Positions 43,502 through 52,539 of a DNA stretch of 64,000 nucleotides are shown here, piece after piece (position 1 is the first letter of the stretch; every line of letters starts with the position of its first letter). Location: contig NZ_LOWB01000039.1 in assembly GCF_001522865.1 (NCBI RefSeq), positions 1-64,000 of the forward strand. Direction: 5' to 3'. A program made the position numbers and the translations under genes. This stretch comes from Burkholderia sp. TSV86 (lineage in GTDB: Bacteria > Pseudomonadota > Gammaproteobacteria > Burkholderiales > Burkholderiaceae). A model generated the notes under the pieces. It was given only the letters and a program-made list of their open reading frames with translations, was not told where the DNA came from and did not search any database.

Positions 43502-44226
43502 GACCATGTTCCAAGCCAGTTCGGCAACTGTGAATACAGCCATGCGCTGCCGTTCGCATCGGTCTTTCCGGGCATGAACGCCGGTGCACCGCTGTCATGG
43601 CCGCCGTGCCTGAGCGCCAGTTGCAGCAGAGGGCGATATGACAGACCGTCGTGGCAGCCGTCACGCGTGAACAATACGAACCCTTCGTTGGCGAGCGTTG
43701 GGGCATCCAATGCATCGATCGGCAAATGGAGGCCGTGATCGGTCTCGAGTGTGTCCATCGGCGGCGCGTCGGCGATGAGCGTTTCGATATGGATGCCTGC
43801 CCATTCCGACAGTCTAGCCCACACGCGTTTATCGATCATTCGGCGTAGTTCGATGCGACGGAAAACAAGCGCGCGCATGCACAATACCTGCAACCCGACG
43901 GAGATCGGCAACATGTTCAGAAGTGCAAGATTCAATCGAGCCGGCGAGTTTGCCGGCGTTTCGAGCGCAGGCCGTTGGTACGCATCGGGATCGGGATGGA
44001 TGACGTTTGCCGCTTCGGCGAGCGTGCGGGAACAGGCATGAAGTGCGTGTTTGCTTGTATGGGCGAGCGTGTGACGCCATTGTTCGACGATCGATTCATC
44101 GACGCACAGTATGGCCATATACCAGGAAGGGTGTGCCCATAGTGCAGCGTGCGACAGGTTGGCCTCATACGTTTCGCGCCGCGCGGCTGCGCGTTCGGAT
44201 GGCGGGCGGGTCGGTTGGGTCTTCAT
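43486..44226 (-). CDS. sctK: T3SS sorting-platform adaptor SctK (HrpB4-like)
   Basis: The product is 246 aa, cytoplasmic, with scattered Trp residues (LWAHPSWYMAILCVDESIVE near the start). A conserved-looking LLNMLPISVGLQVLCMRALV precedes VFRRIELRRMIDKRVWARL, in the place of the HrpB4/YscK region, and the end reads [18 protein letters not shown]. It lies between sctJ and sctL as hrpB4 does in Ralstonia and Xanthomonas. Neither ATG 44226 nor GTG 44247 has a clear RBS, so the start is uncertain. Confidence 0.82.
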   Translation of the reverse strand: MKTQPTRPPSERAAARRETYEANLSHAALWAHPSWYMAILCVDESIVEQWRHTLAHTSKHALHACSRTLAEAANVIHPDPDAYQRPALETPANSPARLNLALLNMLPISVGLQVLCMRALVFRRIELRRMIDKRVWARLSEWAGIHIETLIADAPPMDTLETDHGLHLPIDALDAPTLANEGFVLFTRDGCHDGLSYRPLLQLALRHGGHDSGAPAFMPGKTDANGSAWLYSQLPNWLGTWSWLFG

Positions 44227-44271
44227 ATGAGTGGAAGATGCGGGCACACTGCGCGGCCCGGTCTCATCGAA

Positions 44272-45156
44272 TTAGCGTGATCGTATTTTTCGGATGCGCT
44301 CGACTAGCGATGAGAATCCGTCGTTCCACCATTTCTTGGAAACAGTGCCTGAAGCGGGCTCTTGGCTACGGCCGGACATGTTGAACGGCATTTGTGCATC
44401 ACCACCGGCCATTTGTCTTAAGTTGGCTGTCAAGCTTCGTTGGATGACGGCGAGCGCGACGATTAAGCCGATGACCAATGTCGCGATCAAGGTGCGATGT
44501 AGCCAGACATTGTGATCGGTGGCAGGAGCGGATACAGCATTGGTTGAGGTGTCGGCAAGATCCGCAGGCATCGCAATGACGCTCACCTGGTCGTATGTCA
44601 GCCCTTCGACGCTGTGCATGACGAGCGTTTTGATCTGTGGGATCCACGCGCGGACATCGGCTCCCGGACGGTATTTGATGAATACCGCCGCCGACGATGG
44701 CTTGATGGATTGAGCAAGCGGATCGTTATTCGGCAAGACGATCTGCACGCGGGCAACAAGTACGCCGTCGATTTTCGACAAGGTATCCGACAGCTCCTGC
44801 GATGTGCCGTAAATAAATCTGATCCGTTCCTCGGTTGGCGTGGATATCAAGCCATCCTTACGGAACAGATCACCGAGGTTATTGAATTTGCTGCGTGGCA
44901 AGCCATGCTCGCGCAGTACTTGCACAGCACGCACCAAGTTGGAGTCATCGACGTCCAGCGACCAGGTCTTGCCGTCCGAGGACGGATATTTCGATGACTC
45001 GATTTTCGATTCGAGCAGAACAGCCAGAATCTCGTTGGCGTCTTGCTCCGAAAGGCCCGTATATAGCTCTTTCTTACACCCGGATATAAAAATAAGTGTT
45101 GAAAATATAATAATTGGCAAAATGCGATTACTATATTTAAAAAATGCATTTCGCAT
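44272..45156 (-). CDS. sctJ: T3SS inner-ring lipoprotein SctJ
   Basis: This 294-aa lipoprotein has a signal peptide with Cys27 in IFISGC. The periplasmic ring domains follow the FliF/YscJ pattern: LYTGLSEQDANEILAVLLES, VLREHGLPRSKFNNLGDLFR, FIYGTSQELSDTLSKIDGVL, VARVQIVLPNNDPLAQ, SSAAVFIKYRPGADV. A C-terminal transmembrane helix near residues 220-238 (TLIATLVIGLIVALAVIQ) precedes a basic cytoplasmic tail. It forms the 24-mer ring with SctD. The gene begins 44 bp after hrpB2. Confidence 0.96.
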   Translation of the reverse strand: MRNAFFKYSNRILPIIIFSTLIFISGCKKELYTGLSEQDANEILAVLLESKIESSKYPSSDGKTWSLDVDDSNLVRAVQVLREHGLPRSKFNNLGDLFRKDGLISTPTEERIRFIYGTSQELSDTLSKIDGVLVARVQIVLPNNDPLAQSIKPSSAAVFIKYRPGADVRAWIPQIKTLVMHSVEGLTYDQVSVIAMPADLADTSTNAVSAPATDHNVWLHRTLIATLVIGLIVALAVIQRSLTANLRQMAGGDAQMPFNMSGRSQEPASGTVSKKWWNDGFSSLVERIRKIRSR

Positions 45157-45200
45157 GATTACAATCTGCTCGCGGAAGCGAAATTATAAATTTCGTTTTA

Positions 45201-45593
45201 TTACTGGTTGCGCATCAACGTGTCGAGCGCCGATTTTGAGGAGTGCACTACTGCGATCTTTACCGACATGTTAGCTTGCACAGTGGCAATTTCTTTCATC
45301 ATGTAGGCCGAGTTTGCTATGACCTCTTTCGTCGTGAGATAAGGAATGGAGTGAGATAGTTGGTTAATATGATTAACAACTTGTTGAAGTTGGCCATCGT
45401 GTAGCTGTGCCAATTTCAGCACAAAGGTTCCGTTGTATTCAGTCGGTTCTGGCGTAACCATCGGAGCTTGCTGCATCAATGTCCGAAAGCGCTCGACAAG
45501 GTGTGATGAAGGCGTGTCGAGCGGCGCTTGGGCATCTTTCCCTATATTTTCGATTGCCGCTTGCAGCAACTGATCTGTTATAGATCCGTTCAT
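45201..45593 (-). CDS. hrpB2: HrpB2-like inner-rod protein (SctI)
   Basis: The product is 130 aa, the length of Xanthomonas HrpB2. It starts MNGSITDQLLQAAIENIGKD and ends with the helical region MMKEIATVQANMSVKIAVVH followed by SSKSALDTLMRNQ. The C-terminal VKIAVVxSSKxALxTLMxxQ pattern is typical of HrpB2/SctI rods. It is an early substrate that forms the periplasmic rod beneath the pilus. ATG 45593 is chosen; the frame is open upstream into hrpB1. Confidence 0.85.
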   Translation of the reverse strand: MNGSITDQLLQAAIENIGKDAQAPLDTPSSHLVERFRTLMQQAPMVTPEPTEYNGTFVLKLAQLHDGQLQQVVNHINQLSHSIPYLTTKEVIANSAYMMKEIATVQANMSVKIAVVHSSKSALDTLMRNQ

Positions 45594-45612
45594 TTGTATG
45601 ACTCCACTGGCT

Positions 45613-46200
45613 TCAGGCTCGCCGGAATGAATACATTGACGCATCCGGCGTGGGTTGAGTTTGCGCCTGCGCCGTATCGGGCTGCTCTCCTGCCATGCCG
45701 TCGGTATTGGCGAGCGCAGTGAGCCGTGCAACGGAGTCCGGTACGACAAACTCCGCTCCGTTCTGTGCGGCTTCCACTGCTCGCGTCAAATCGTCCCTTG
45801 CTTGGAGGGCCTGCACGAGATACCGGGTATCGGTGCTCGGAGAGATTTCCAATGCTTCTTCCGCAAAACGTTTCCATTCAGGATCGCTTTTCATCGACAG
45901 ACAATATGCAAGTAGGGCCCTGGCCTGACCGAATTGGGGGGCTGCATCGCAAACGTCGCGAAGTATGTGAATTGCGCTATCCCAGTTGCTGCGCGTCATC
46001 TGTAAAACGCCATCCAGAGCATTGATTTCTGCGACGTGAGGACGCAGCACGTGCAATGCATCGAGTACCAGCTCGATATCGCTTTCGTCAGCAGACAGCT
46101 TGGGGAAATTGTCGAGCAGCGCAGTGGATATCGTTTCGACCAATCCACCCACGACGCCCGCGGGGCAATCCATATATTGGGGTTCTTGTACAGCCGTCAT
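45613..46200 (-). CDS. hrpB1: HrpB1/HrpK-family T3SS protein
   Basis: The product is 195 aa, a helical TPR-like protein: GGLVETISTALLDNFPKLSA, DIELVLDALHVLRPHVAEIN, LDGVLQMTRSNWDSAIHILR, APQFGQARALLAYCLSMKSD, typical of the HrpB1/HrpK family. Some members bind peptidoglycan and act in the periplasm during assembly. A variable acidic/Gln tail follows. ATG 46200 has AGAGG nine bases upstream; the PIP promoter lies 71-132 bp upstream. It is the first gene of the eight-gene operon ending with sctT. Confidence 0.88.
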   Translation of the reverse strand: MTAVQEPQYMDCPAGVVGGLVETISTALLDNFPKLSADESDIELVLDALHVLRPHVAEINALDGVLQMTRSNWDSAIHILRDVCDAAPQFGQARALLAYCLSMKSDPEWKRFAEEALEISPSTDTRYLVQALQARDDLTRAVEAAQNGAEFVVPDSVARLTALANTDGMAGEQPDTAQAQTQPTPDASMYSFRRA

Positions 46201-46270
46201 GGCGAAAGACCTCTTGGTGAAACATGCCGATAAGCGCCGGCGCGAAATGGAAAAAGCCGACTTCGCCTGA

Positions 46271-46332
46271 ACTCTAGCAATCATTGAAAATTACATTTGA
46301 TCGTTGAGCGAAAAAAAATCTAGCAGTACGAA
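46271..46332 (-). promoter_or_regulatory. PIP/hrpII box with -10 element before hrpB1
   Basis: On the minus strand TTCGT (46332-46328) and TTCGC (46312-46308) are separated by 15 nt with an A/T-rich spacer. TAGAGT (46276-46271) follows after 31 nt. It should drive hrpB1 through sctT and stands divergent to the hrpB regulator gene. Confidence 0.82.
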
Positions 46333-46457
46333 ATTTTATTTGCTCGCGAAATATTCACAATCTTTCACAAACTGGCTGGCAATCATGGCTACTTTGAATA
46401 GGTATAGTGTCGATCTCTTCGGAGTCCACATGTTTGAGTTGTAGTTAAAGGTGATGA

Positions 46458-47882
46458 ATGATGTTTTCTATCTTATATTTTCCATTGCTTAATATTCAAT
46501 CAATACGGTCCTGGTCTATTCCAACCGATCATATTGTCGACATGTTGCTCGACGGCCAAATTCTTACGGCTAGCAGAGTATTGCACCGTTGCAGTGAGGA
46601 GGGGGGGAGTGGCGCGCATGCGTCGCGCGTGCTGCAACTGGTTGCGGATTTGCAAGTCTGCCTCGGTATGGAAGTGGAGGCTGAAGAGAATTATCAACGA
46701 TCCCAACACATGATTCGTTCTTCAAAACGGGAATTGCGAGTCACGTCCTGTCGCAACGCCGCATGGCAGGCGCTGTATCGTTATCGGCCAAGTACGGCGC
46801 TATCGTGTTTCGCGCGCATCATCGCTTGGACTGAGGACATAGGACTGGAGCAGGAGTTGGAAGCTAGGTTCGGCATGATCTGCGCGCTATACGCTATGGG
46901 GCGTGTCGATGAAGTTGCTGAGGCGCTCGGTGTGCTCGAGGAGCGAATTCACGAAAGTCCGGAGGTGGATGAACTCTGGAAGGCTTTGATAGAAGCGATA
47001 CGATTCGATATCACCGTTCAAATAGAAATGCACTGTTCAAACGCGCTGAGCGATCATGCGTACTGGCGCTCTGGGCTCGATTCGGTGGATGGCCAGTGGA
47101 TGCAGAGAAAGGTGCCGAGCGTATCGCCAAATGTGTTGCGTGCCCGAATCGAATACGTGCAGAAACTAAGAGAGATGATGAGTGGCGTGTATAGCGCGGC
47201 GAGCTCGGCAAATGTTCATTTATGTTGGGCATGTAAATTAGGAATGCAAAATTATCAAAGAACCGTGCGTCTTGAAATCGCGATGGCAGGCTTGATTGGT
47301 AGTGTTCCGCAGGTTGCGGAAGCGGTGCTTGAACCGTTGCATCGAGATGGGCAAAGAGAGCTGACGGCCCATGCCAGGCTGGATTATTTGTACTGCACCG
47401 CGAAGACCGAACAGGCCCGCGGCCATATAGAAAAGGCGTGGCAGTGGTACAGCCGCTACACTTTGACTGCCATGCAGTGCCTTCGTGAAAATTCACGGTT
47501 GGCGCCGCTGCCAAATCGGGCGACGAAATTAAGAACCCCGGCAGACGATATCGATGCCCGGCTGCCCGTTCGCTATCGCCGAGCATATCATTTTATAATT
47601 GATAATTTGAATCGAAGTGATCTGTCGATCTGTGAGATTGCCGCGGAAATCAATCTAACGGAGCGAGCCCTTCAATGGGCGTTCCGAAAATATCTCGGCT
47701 TGTCTCCAACAGAGTTGATTCGCGATATGAGAATGGAGCGTATTCGGGAGGAATTGCTGAATGAACCGACGCGCAATGTATTAGAGGTGGCGAGGCGTTG
47801 GGGGGTGCGTAATTGCACGACGCTATTGAATGGATATCGAAAACAGTTTCATGAAGCCCCTTCGCAGACGCTTGCGCCGTGA
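46458..47882 (+). CDS. hrpB: AraC-family hrp regulator HrpB
   Basis: The 474-aa product has the HrpB/HrpX layout: a long N-terminal TPR-like helical region (ASRVLQLVADLQVCLGMEVE, ALSCFARIIAWTEDIGLEQE) and a C-terminal AraC DNA-binding domain from about residue 375. The helix-turn-helix pair is LSICEIAAEINLTERALQWA and RNVLEVARRWGVRNCTTLLN. Such regulators bind PIP/hrpII boxes, of which I see four here. It is followed 50 bp later by sctC. The region is AT-richer than the flanks. A start at 46461 is equally possible. Confidence 0.93.
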   Translation: MMFSILYFPLLNIQSIRSWSIPTDHIVDMLLDGQILTASRVLHRCSEEGGSGAHASRVLQLVADLQVCLGMEVEAEENYQRSQHMIRSSKRELRVTSCRNAAWQALYRYRPSTALSCFARIIAWTEDIGLEQELEARFGMICALYAMGRVDEVAEALGVLEERIHESPEVDELWKALIEAIRFDITVQIEMHCSNALSDHAYWRSGLDSVDGQWMQRKVPSVSPNVLRARIEYVQKLREMMSGVYSAASSANVHLCWACKLGMQNYQRTVRLEIAMAGLIGSVPQVAEAVLEPLHRDGQRELTAHARLDYLYCTAKTEQARGHIEKAWQWYSRYTLTAMQCLRENSRLAPLPNRATKLRTPADDIDARLPVRYRRAYHFIIDNLNRSDLSICEIAAEINLTERALQWAFRKYLGLSPTELIRDMRMERIREELLNEPTRNVLEVARRWGVRNCTTLLNGYRKQFHEAPSQTLAP

Positions 47883-47932
47883 CTATCCATTAAATATTTT
47901 AATAGATATACCAAAATTTTCGGGGAAATCTC

Positions 47933-49702
47933 ATGGCATTGTTGCGAGCCATCGCAGTGGCAATATTCTTGCTCGCCGGTGTGATTTGTGAGTCGAGTGC
48001 GAGGCCGATCCAGTGGCCTAGTAAGGTGGTGCATATTTCTGTTGAAGGCAAGGATCTGAAGGATGTGCTGCGCGATTTCGCGGCCAGTCAAAACATTCCT
48101 GCGCAGATCGCTCCAAACGTGCAGGGGACCGTTACTGGGCGATTCGATATGCCGCCTCAACGGTTTTTCGACACGCTTGCTGCGAGCTTTGGCTTCGTAT
48201 GGTTTTACGACGGTGCGGTATTATCGATCAGCAACGCGAACGAAATGACTCGCCAAGTTATAAAGATGAACTACGCGAACACTCGTCAGTTGGCCGCGAC
48301 CTTGAAAAAGATGAAGCTGTCCAACTCGAGGTTTCCGGTGACTTATGCTGAAGATGCTCGCACCGCAATCGTTACAGGGCCGGCGCAATATGTGCAGCTT
48401 GTGAACGATATCGCTCAACAACTCGATCAGAGCATAGCGAATCAGGCCGGCTCGGTAGTGCGCGTGTTCAAGTTGAACCACGCATGGGCGGCTGATCATA
48501 AAGTTCAAATTGACGGCGAGGCCGTTGTCATACCCGGAGTGGCAAACATATTGTCCCAACTGTATGCATCCAGTTCGACGTTGCGCAATTCTGGCGATGG
48601 GGCACTGCCGAATGTTGTAACATCGAATGTACGGCGTCTACGCCAACTGAGTGACGTAAATGGAAGTCCCAGCGGTAATGGGTATCCGCCACCGATACCG
48701 ACACTTCCAGATTCGCCAGACGGTTCATTGGCAAACTTATTCAGTGGTAAGCCTCCTGCAGCTGGTGGCCCGGATGTCGATGCCGCTGACGGAAAAATTA
48801 TTGTGAGCGGCAGTCGTGAAGTCCAGAGCGCCAACGAGAAGATGCTCCCGGTAATCGAAGCGAATCCAATGACCAACTCGGTGCTTATCCGTGATACACC
48901 CCAGCGTATCGAGCAGTATTCTTCGATAATCGAAAAGCTGGATGTGCAGCCTAAATTGGTAGAAATAGAAGCACACATTATCGAAATAGACGATGATGCG
49001 CTCAAGCAAATTGGTGTGGATTGGAGGGCGCATAGTAGCCATGTCGACGTGCAAACAGGAACAGGCACTAGGCAGCAAAATAATTATGATGGAACTCTCA
49101 ACCCGAGTTTTGGACGGACGGCGGGCGATAATATTACTTTTCTGGATGCTACTCCGGTAGGAGCATCGATCTCGGCGGTATTGGGCAATGCGGGCCGTTA
49201 TCTGCTTGCAAGGATCAATGCGTTCCAGCAAACTTCAAAGGCAAAGATAGATGCGACGCCGAAGGTGGCCACGTTGGATAATGTGGAAGCCATCATGGAT
49301 AGTAAGACGCGATTCTTTATACCCGTGTCGGGTTATACAGGCGGAGCCTTGTATAACGTATCAGTTGGTACTTCGTTGCGCGTTTTGCCTATGGTTGTGG
49401 AGAGCGGCGGTGAAACCAAAATCAAACTCAATGTGCATATTGAGGAAGGGAGTATTACGAAGGGGGAAGTCAAGGAGATTCCAATTATCAAAACAAGTGA
49501 AATTAATACGCAGGCTTTTGTTGGAGAGAATGAAAGTTTGCTGATTGCTGGATATAAGGTGGAAAAGCAATCGAGTGCTGAGTATGGTGTGCCGGTGCTG
49601 TCTAAAATCCCGTTTCTTGGTGCGCTATTCCGTAGCCGGGATAATGAAAATTCTCGAATGGAGCGTATATTTTTGATTACTCCGAAAGTGTTGTCATTCT
49701 AA
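47933..49702 (+). CDS. sctC: T3SS outer-membrane secretin SctC
   Basis: The product is 589 aa. The signal peptide ends near SSARP. N0/N1 domains follow (HISVEGKDLKDVLRDFAASQ; QVIKMNYANTRQLAATLKKM), an N3-like region with a Gly/Pro-rich insert, and the secretin core. The core carries LVEIEAHIIEIDDDALKQIG, AKIDATPKVATLDNVEAIMD and the C-terminal VPVLSKIPFLGALFRSRD then FLITPKVL. It forms the outer-membrane ring. It lies downstream of hrpB on the same strand and may share its transcript; no PIP box precedes it. Confidence 0.97.
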   Translation: MALLRAIAVAIFLLAGVICESSARPIQWPSKVVHISVEGKDLKDVLRDFAASQNIPAQIAPNVQGTVTGRFDMPPQRFFDTLAASFGFVWFYDGAVLSISNANEMTRQVIKMNYANTRQLAATLKKMKLSNSRFPVTYAEDARTAIVTGPAQYVQLVNDIAQQLDQSIANQAGSVVRVFKLNHAWAADHKVQIDGEAVVIPGVANILSQLYASSSTLRNSGDGALPNVVTSNVRRLRQLSDVNGSPSGNGYPPPIPTLPDSPDGSLANLFSGKPPAAGGPDVDAADGKIIVSGSREVQSANEKMLPVIEANPMTNSVLIRDTPQRIEQYSSIIEKLDVQPKLVEIEAHIIEIDDDALKQIGVDWRAHSSHVDVQTGTGTRQQNNYDGTLNPSFGRTAGDNITFLDATPVGASISAVLGNAGRYLLARINAFQQTSKAKIDATPKVATLDNVEAIMDSKTRFFIPVSGYTGGALYNVSVGTSLRVLPMVVESGGETKIKLNVHIEEGSITKGEVKEIPIIKTSEINTQAFVGENESLLIAGYKVEKQSSAEYGVPVLSKIPFLGALFRSRDNENSRMERIFLITPKVLSF

Positions 49703-50020
49703 GTAAGGTGATAATCGCTTTGTGAAGCGTCGGGGTTGATTGCCGGTGGCCGAGATTTTCATCTTGAAATTCGGGATTTTTCTCGCCACTAGGCTGAATA
49801 CACTTTCGCGATGATGGCATCTGGGAGTTTGTAATGCATTTTTGATGGCCGCGGATGCGGTGGAGAGATTCAAAGACGTGGATTGTTCGATCGAGGCCAA
49901 CATTAAGTTTATTTCCATGTCGGTGATGTCTGTTGTCTCTGATTTATATCGAACGTATGGATAGGGCATGGTGATATTGAAGTTGTGCAAATGTTTCAAG
50001 GGCTATGTCTTGAAAAAGCA
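49703..50020. other. AT-rich gap between sctC and the HrpG-like gene
   Basis: The 318 bp lie between convergent genes. A minus-strand frame (49694-49999, 101 codons) exists and overlaps the sctC end by a few bases. Its product (MEINLMLASIEQSTSLN as core) matches nothing I know and has no clear RBS, so I do not call it as a gene. Confidence 0.4.
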
Positions 50021-50722
50021 TCAGCTTTGCGTTCCCATGACATCCATTCGGTAGCCGTGTCCGTACACGGAAACGAGCCGGACTCCATTTTCCGGGCGTA
50101 GTTTCATCTTGAGGCGGATTTTGGCGACGTGTGTATCGAGAGATCGGGAAACAACGCTGCCACCATACCCCCAAATCACTGCCATCAAATGCTCTCGAGT
50201 AAGAATTTCGCCGGCATGCCGAAAGAATAGTGCTGCGACTTTGAATTCCTTCGGCGTGAGCAAAATGGGAGCGCCGCGATAGTAGCAAAGTCTATTAGCC
50301 AAATCGATCAGATAATCACCGATCATTATCGATTGATCCGCTGATTTTCTCCTTTGTCTGGAACGATTCAGCTGAACATTGATTCTCGCAATGAGTTCGG
50401 TTTCGCCGAATGGCTGAATAATATAGTCGTCGGCTCCGGCCGCCAGTATTTTGGCAACGCAATTTTCCTGATTTTGATGCAATAAGAAAATTACTGGAAC
50501 GTGTGTGCTCAAATTGCTTCTTGCCCACATCAACACATCGTAGCCGGTTACAAATGGGGCATCCCAGTTGAGTAGCAGGAGATCGAATTTATTTCTCTTT
50601 AGCTTCGATATTAATCTTTCTCCGTCTTCGAAGGGAAGGCAGTTGTATCCGTGAGCGATCAATGTCGGCTGAATTTTTTTTATACCATGTGAGCCGAACT
50701 CTAAATATGCAATCTTTGCCAT
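50021..50722 (-). CDS. OmpR-family regulator with degenerate receiver (HrpG-like)
   Basis: The product is 233 aa: a receiver domain (1-120) and an OmpR/PhoB winged helix (about 135-230; LTPKEFKVAALFFRHAGEIL, REHLMAVIWGYGGS, LDTHVAKIRLKMKLRPENG, VSVYGHGYRMD). The receiver lacks key residues. The phospho-acceptor position reads Asn52 (NWDAP), the acidic pair after the first strand is absent, the Thr/Ser of the fourth strand is Leu81 and the Lys is Gln103 (DDYIIQPF). It probably does not work by phosphorylation. Location near hrpB and sctC suggests the role of HrpG, which activates hrpB in Ralstonia; orthology is inferred. ATG 50722 gives MAKIAYLEFG. Confidence 0.85.
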   Translation of the reverse strand: MAKIAYLEFGSHGIKKIQPTLIAHGYNCLPFEDGERLISKLKRNKFDLLLLNWDAPFVTGYDVLMWARSNLSTHVPVIFLLHQNQENCVAKILAAGADDYIIQPFGETELIARINVQLNRSRQRRKSADQSIMIGDYLIDLANRLCYYRGAPILLTPKEFKVAALFFRHAGEILTREHLMAVIWGYGGSVVSRSLDTHVAKIRLKMKLRPENGVRLVSVYGHGYRMDVMGTQS

Positions 50723-51880
50723 AATGAACCAAAACAATAACACTTTAACGGAAATTTTGATTCCGGTCGATGCTTGATTTCTGTGCGACGATGAATCAAT
50801 AAGAGCGATGCCAATGTGTGGTGGGTACCGATTGGGGGTGGTTATGAATTTTGACGTGTTTTGTGTGCTCCTTGATCGGCTTGGACGAATGCCGTGAGTG
50901 CTTGATGCATTTTTCGGTGTACCGGCCGATTGACTGAAGAGTATTGCGCCTTGAAGGAAAATGTTTGAGTGTCAATGGTGCCGTGATGCATATCTGATTG
51001 ATATCCTTATTTTCACTTAATTATCATATGTGATGGCGCATGATGTGAGTTGGAGCATGCCGTTCTAGAAAATTAATATGAAACTAATCGTCTGCCAGTG
51101 GCAAATGGTCTGGTTTGCGAGGGCTCGGTTTCGATCGGACGTAGCATGAGTTCCGCCGGATGCGGACGGATCGAGCATGACAAAAATATCGGTATCGCCC
51201 GATTCAAGCTCATGCAAGCTGCATCAAATTTTCTGAATAGCAGAGTCTTTACGAAAGCTCGTGTTGCAATTCTTTGCTTGTGTCACTGTACGCAATTGCC
51301 GGCGCTATTGTCAATCAGATTGTCAATGGTTGACGTTTATTTTTTATGATAATTATTGTTATTATAGTGGTATTTATATGCGGAGGTTTTAGGTGGGTTG
51401 CGGTGTATTGTGGCAATATTTTTGTTGGTTGCATTGATTCTGGCGGGATTGGGTGGGTGTGTCACGTATTTGATGTGAAATTTGATCAAGCCGGACGATG
51501 CAGGGTTGATTTGAAATTTTTAATCCGAAACCGGGTGAAATGAATTAATCAGTTGATCGACATCGTGCCATAAGTCAACTCATCGTTGCGCGGCGAACCT
51601 ACTTTACGCGCAACGGTTGGCGCCAGGCTTGGCTGCCCGTGCGTCTGCCGGAGTGTATAGTCGCCCCGATGCCGGCGAGCCCGCCAGCCTGGCGGCGAAG
51701 CTCGGGATTCGCTGCGCTCGACGGCTATCGTTCATACAGGGTGTGTTGCGTCGCAGCATTTGTCCTCGGCACGTCTTATGTCCCCCGAAATTTATACAGG
51801 TGTTCGAAAATTACGATTTGACTCATGCCCTGCTTTCGGTTGAAGCTAACGGCTTGCTGTCCGAAGGGGGCTGTATCTGC
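50723..51880. other. AT-rich intergenic region of about 1.15 kb
   Basis: Base composition is well below the window average. Short frames occur but none has family features or an RBS. Near 51551-51615 there are two adjacent inverted repeats: AGTTGA/TCAACT (51551-51556 with 51575-51580) and CGTTGCGCG/CGCGCAACG (51584-51592 with 51607-51615). The region marks the end of the T3SS island; I see no tRNA or integrase. Confidence 0.6.
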
Positions 51881-52390
51881 ATGAGTTCGATTTTGACTGT
51901 TCGTCGTATTACCGCGGATCAGGGCGGTGTGTATCGCGAACTGCGTGCGGCTTCGCTGCGCGAGCCCTTTGCGAGCGGCGAGACGCCCGAAGCCGAGTTA
52001 AGAGTCGATGCGGCCGCTGCAGCCGCGATCGTGGAGCGTCGCGCGTCGTCTGACGAATCGACGACGTTCGTGCTGTATACCGAAGGCCATCCGGCCGGCA
52101 TGATCGGTGCTTATTTCAACGCCACGCCCGAGCGGCGCGCGTTCGTGAGCGAGTTGTGGGTCGCGCATGCGGTGCGTCATCTGCGCGGCGGCGTGCTGCT
52201 CGTCGATACGGCGCGCAATTGGTTGGCCGAGCGCGGCGCCGTCGAGGTTTATGCATGGATTGCCGATCAGAACCGTGTCGCGATCCGCTTCTATGAGCAT
52301 GTCGGTTTTGCCGATACCGGCGAGCGCGCGCCAATCGCGCGCGTGCCCGGCGCGCTGAAATCGCTGTTTGTCTGCCGCCGGCGCGTGTAA
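51881..52390 (+). CDS. GNAT-family N-acetyltransferase
   Basis: The 169-aa product has the GNAT fold order: [20 protein letters not shown], then [40 protein letters not shown] (the acetyl-CoA-binding region, with RHLRGG for RGxGxG) and [20 protein letters not shown]. It transfers acetyl from acetyl-CoA to an unknown amine. ATG 51881 begins MSSILTVRR; the open frame upstream is not protein-like. The RGG in place of the usual Q/RxxGxG/A loop is a slight variation. Confidence 0.85.
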   Translation: MSSILTVRRITADQGGVYRELRAASLREPFASGETPEAELRVDAAAAAAIVERRASSDESTTFVLYTEGHPAGMIGAYFNATPERRAFVSELWVAHAVRHLRGGVLLVDTARNWLAERGAVEVYAWIADQNRVAIRFYEHVGFADTGERAPIARVPGALKSLFVCRRRV

Positions 52391-52539
52391 GAAAGCATCT
52401 TTCGTGCGCGCGATTCGCGAGCCTTGCAGCGCCGTATCCCGGCGGAGCGCCATCGGCGGCGCTGGGCCGCGCGCGCCCGAAAATATGGCCGTCTGCGTGG
52501 ACCCCTGTAAAATACGCAAAATTTTTTTGCAGAACGTCC

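Noticed and set aside
49694..49999. 101-codon minus-strand ORF after the HrpG-like gene
   Set aside because: No RBS or recognisable domain, and it overlaps the end of sctC. Kept only as part of a gap description.
51346..51543. 65-codon plus-strand ORF with hydrophobic start in the AT-rich gap
   Set aside because: Composition follows low-GC repeats of ATTATT type, no RBS, no similarity to known small proteins.
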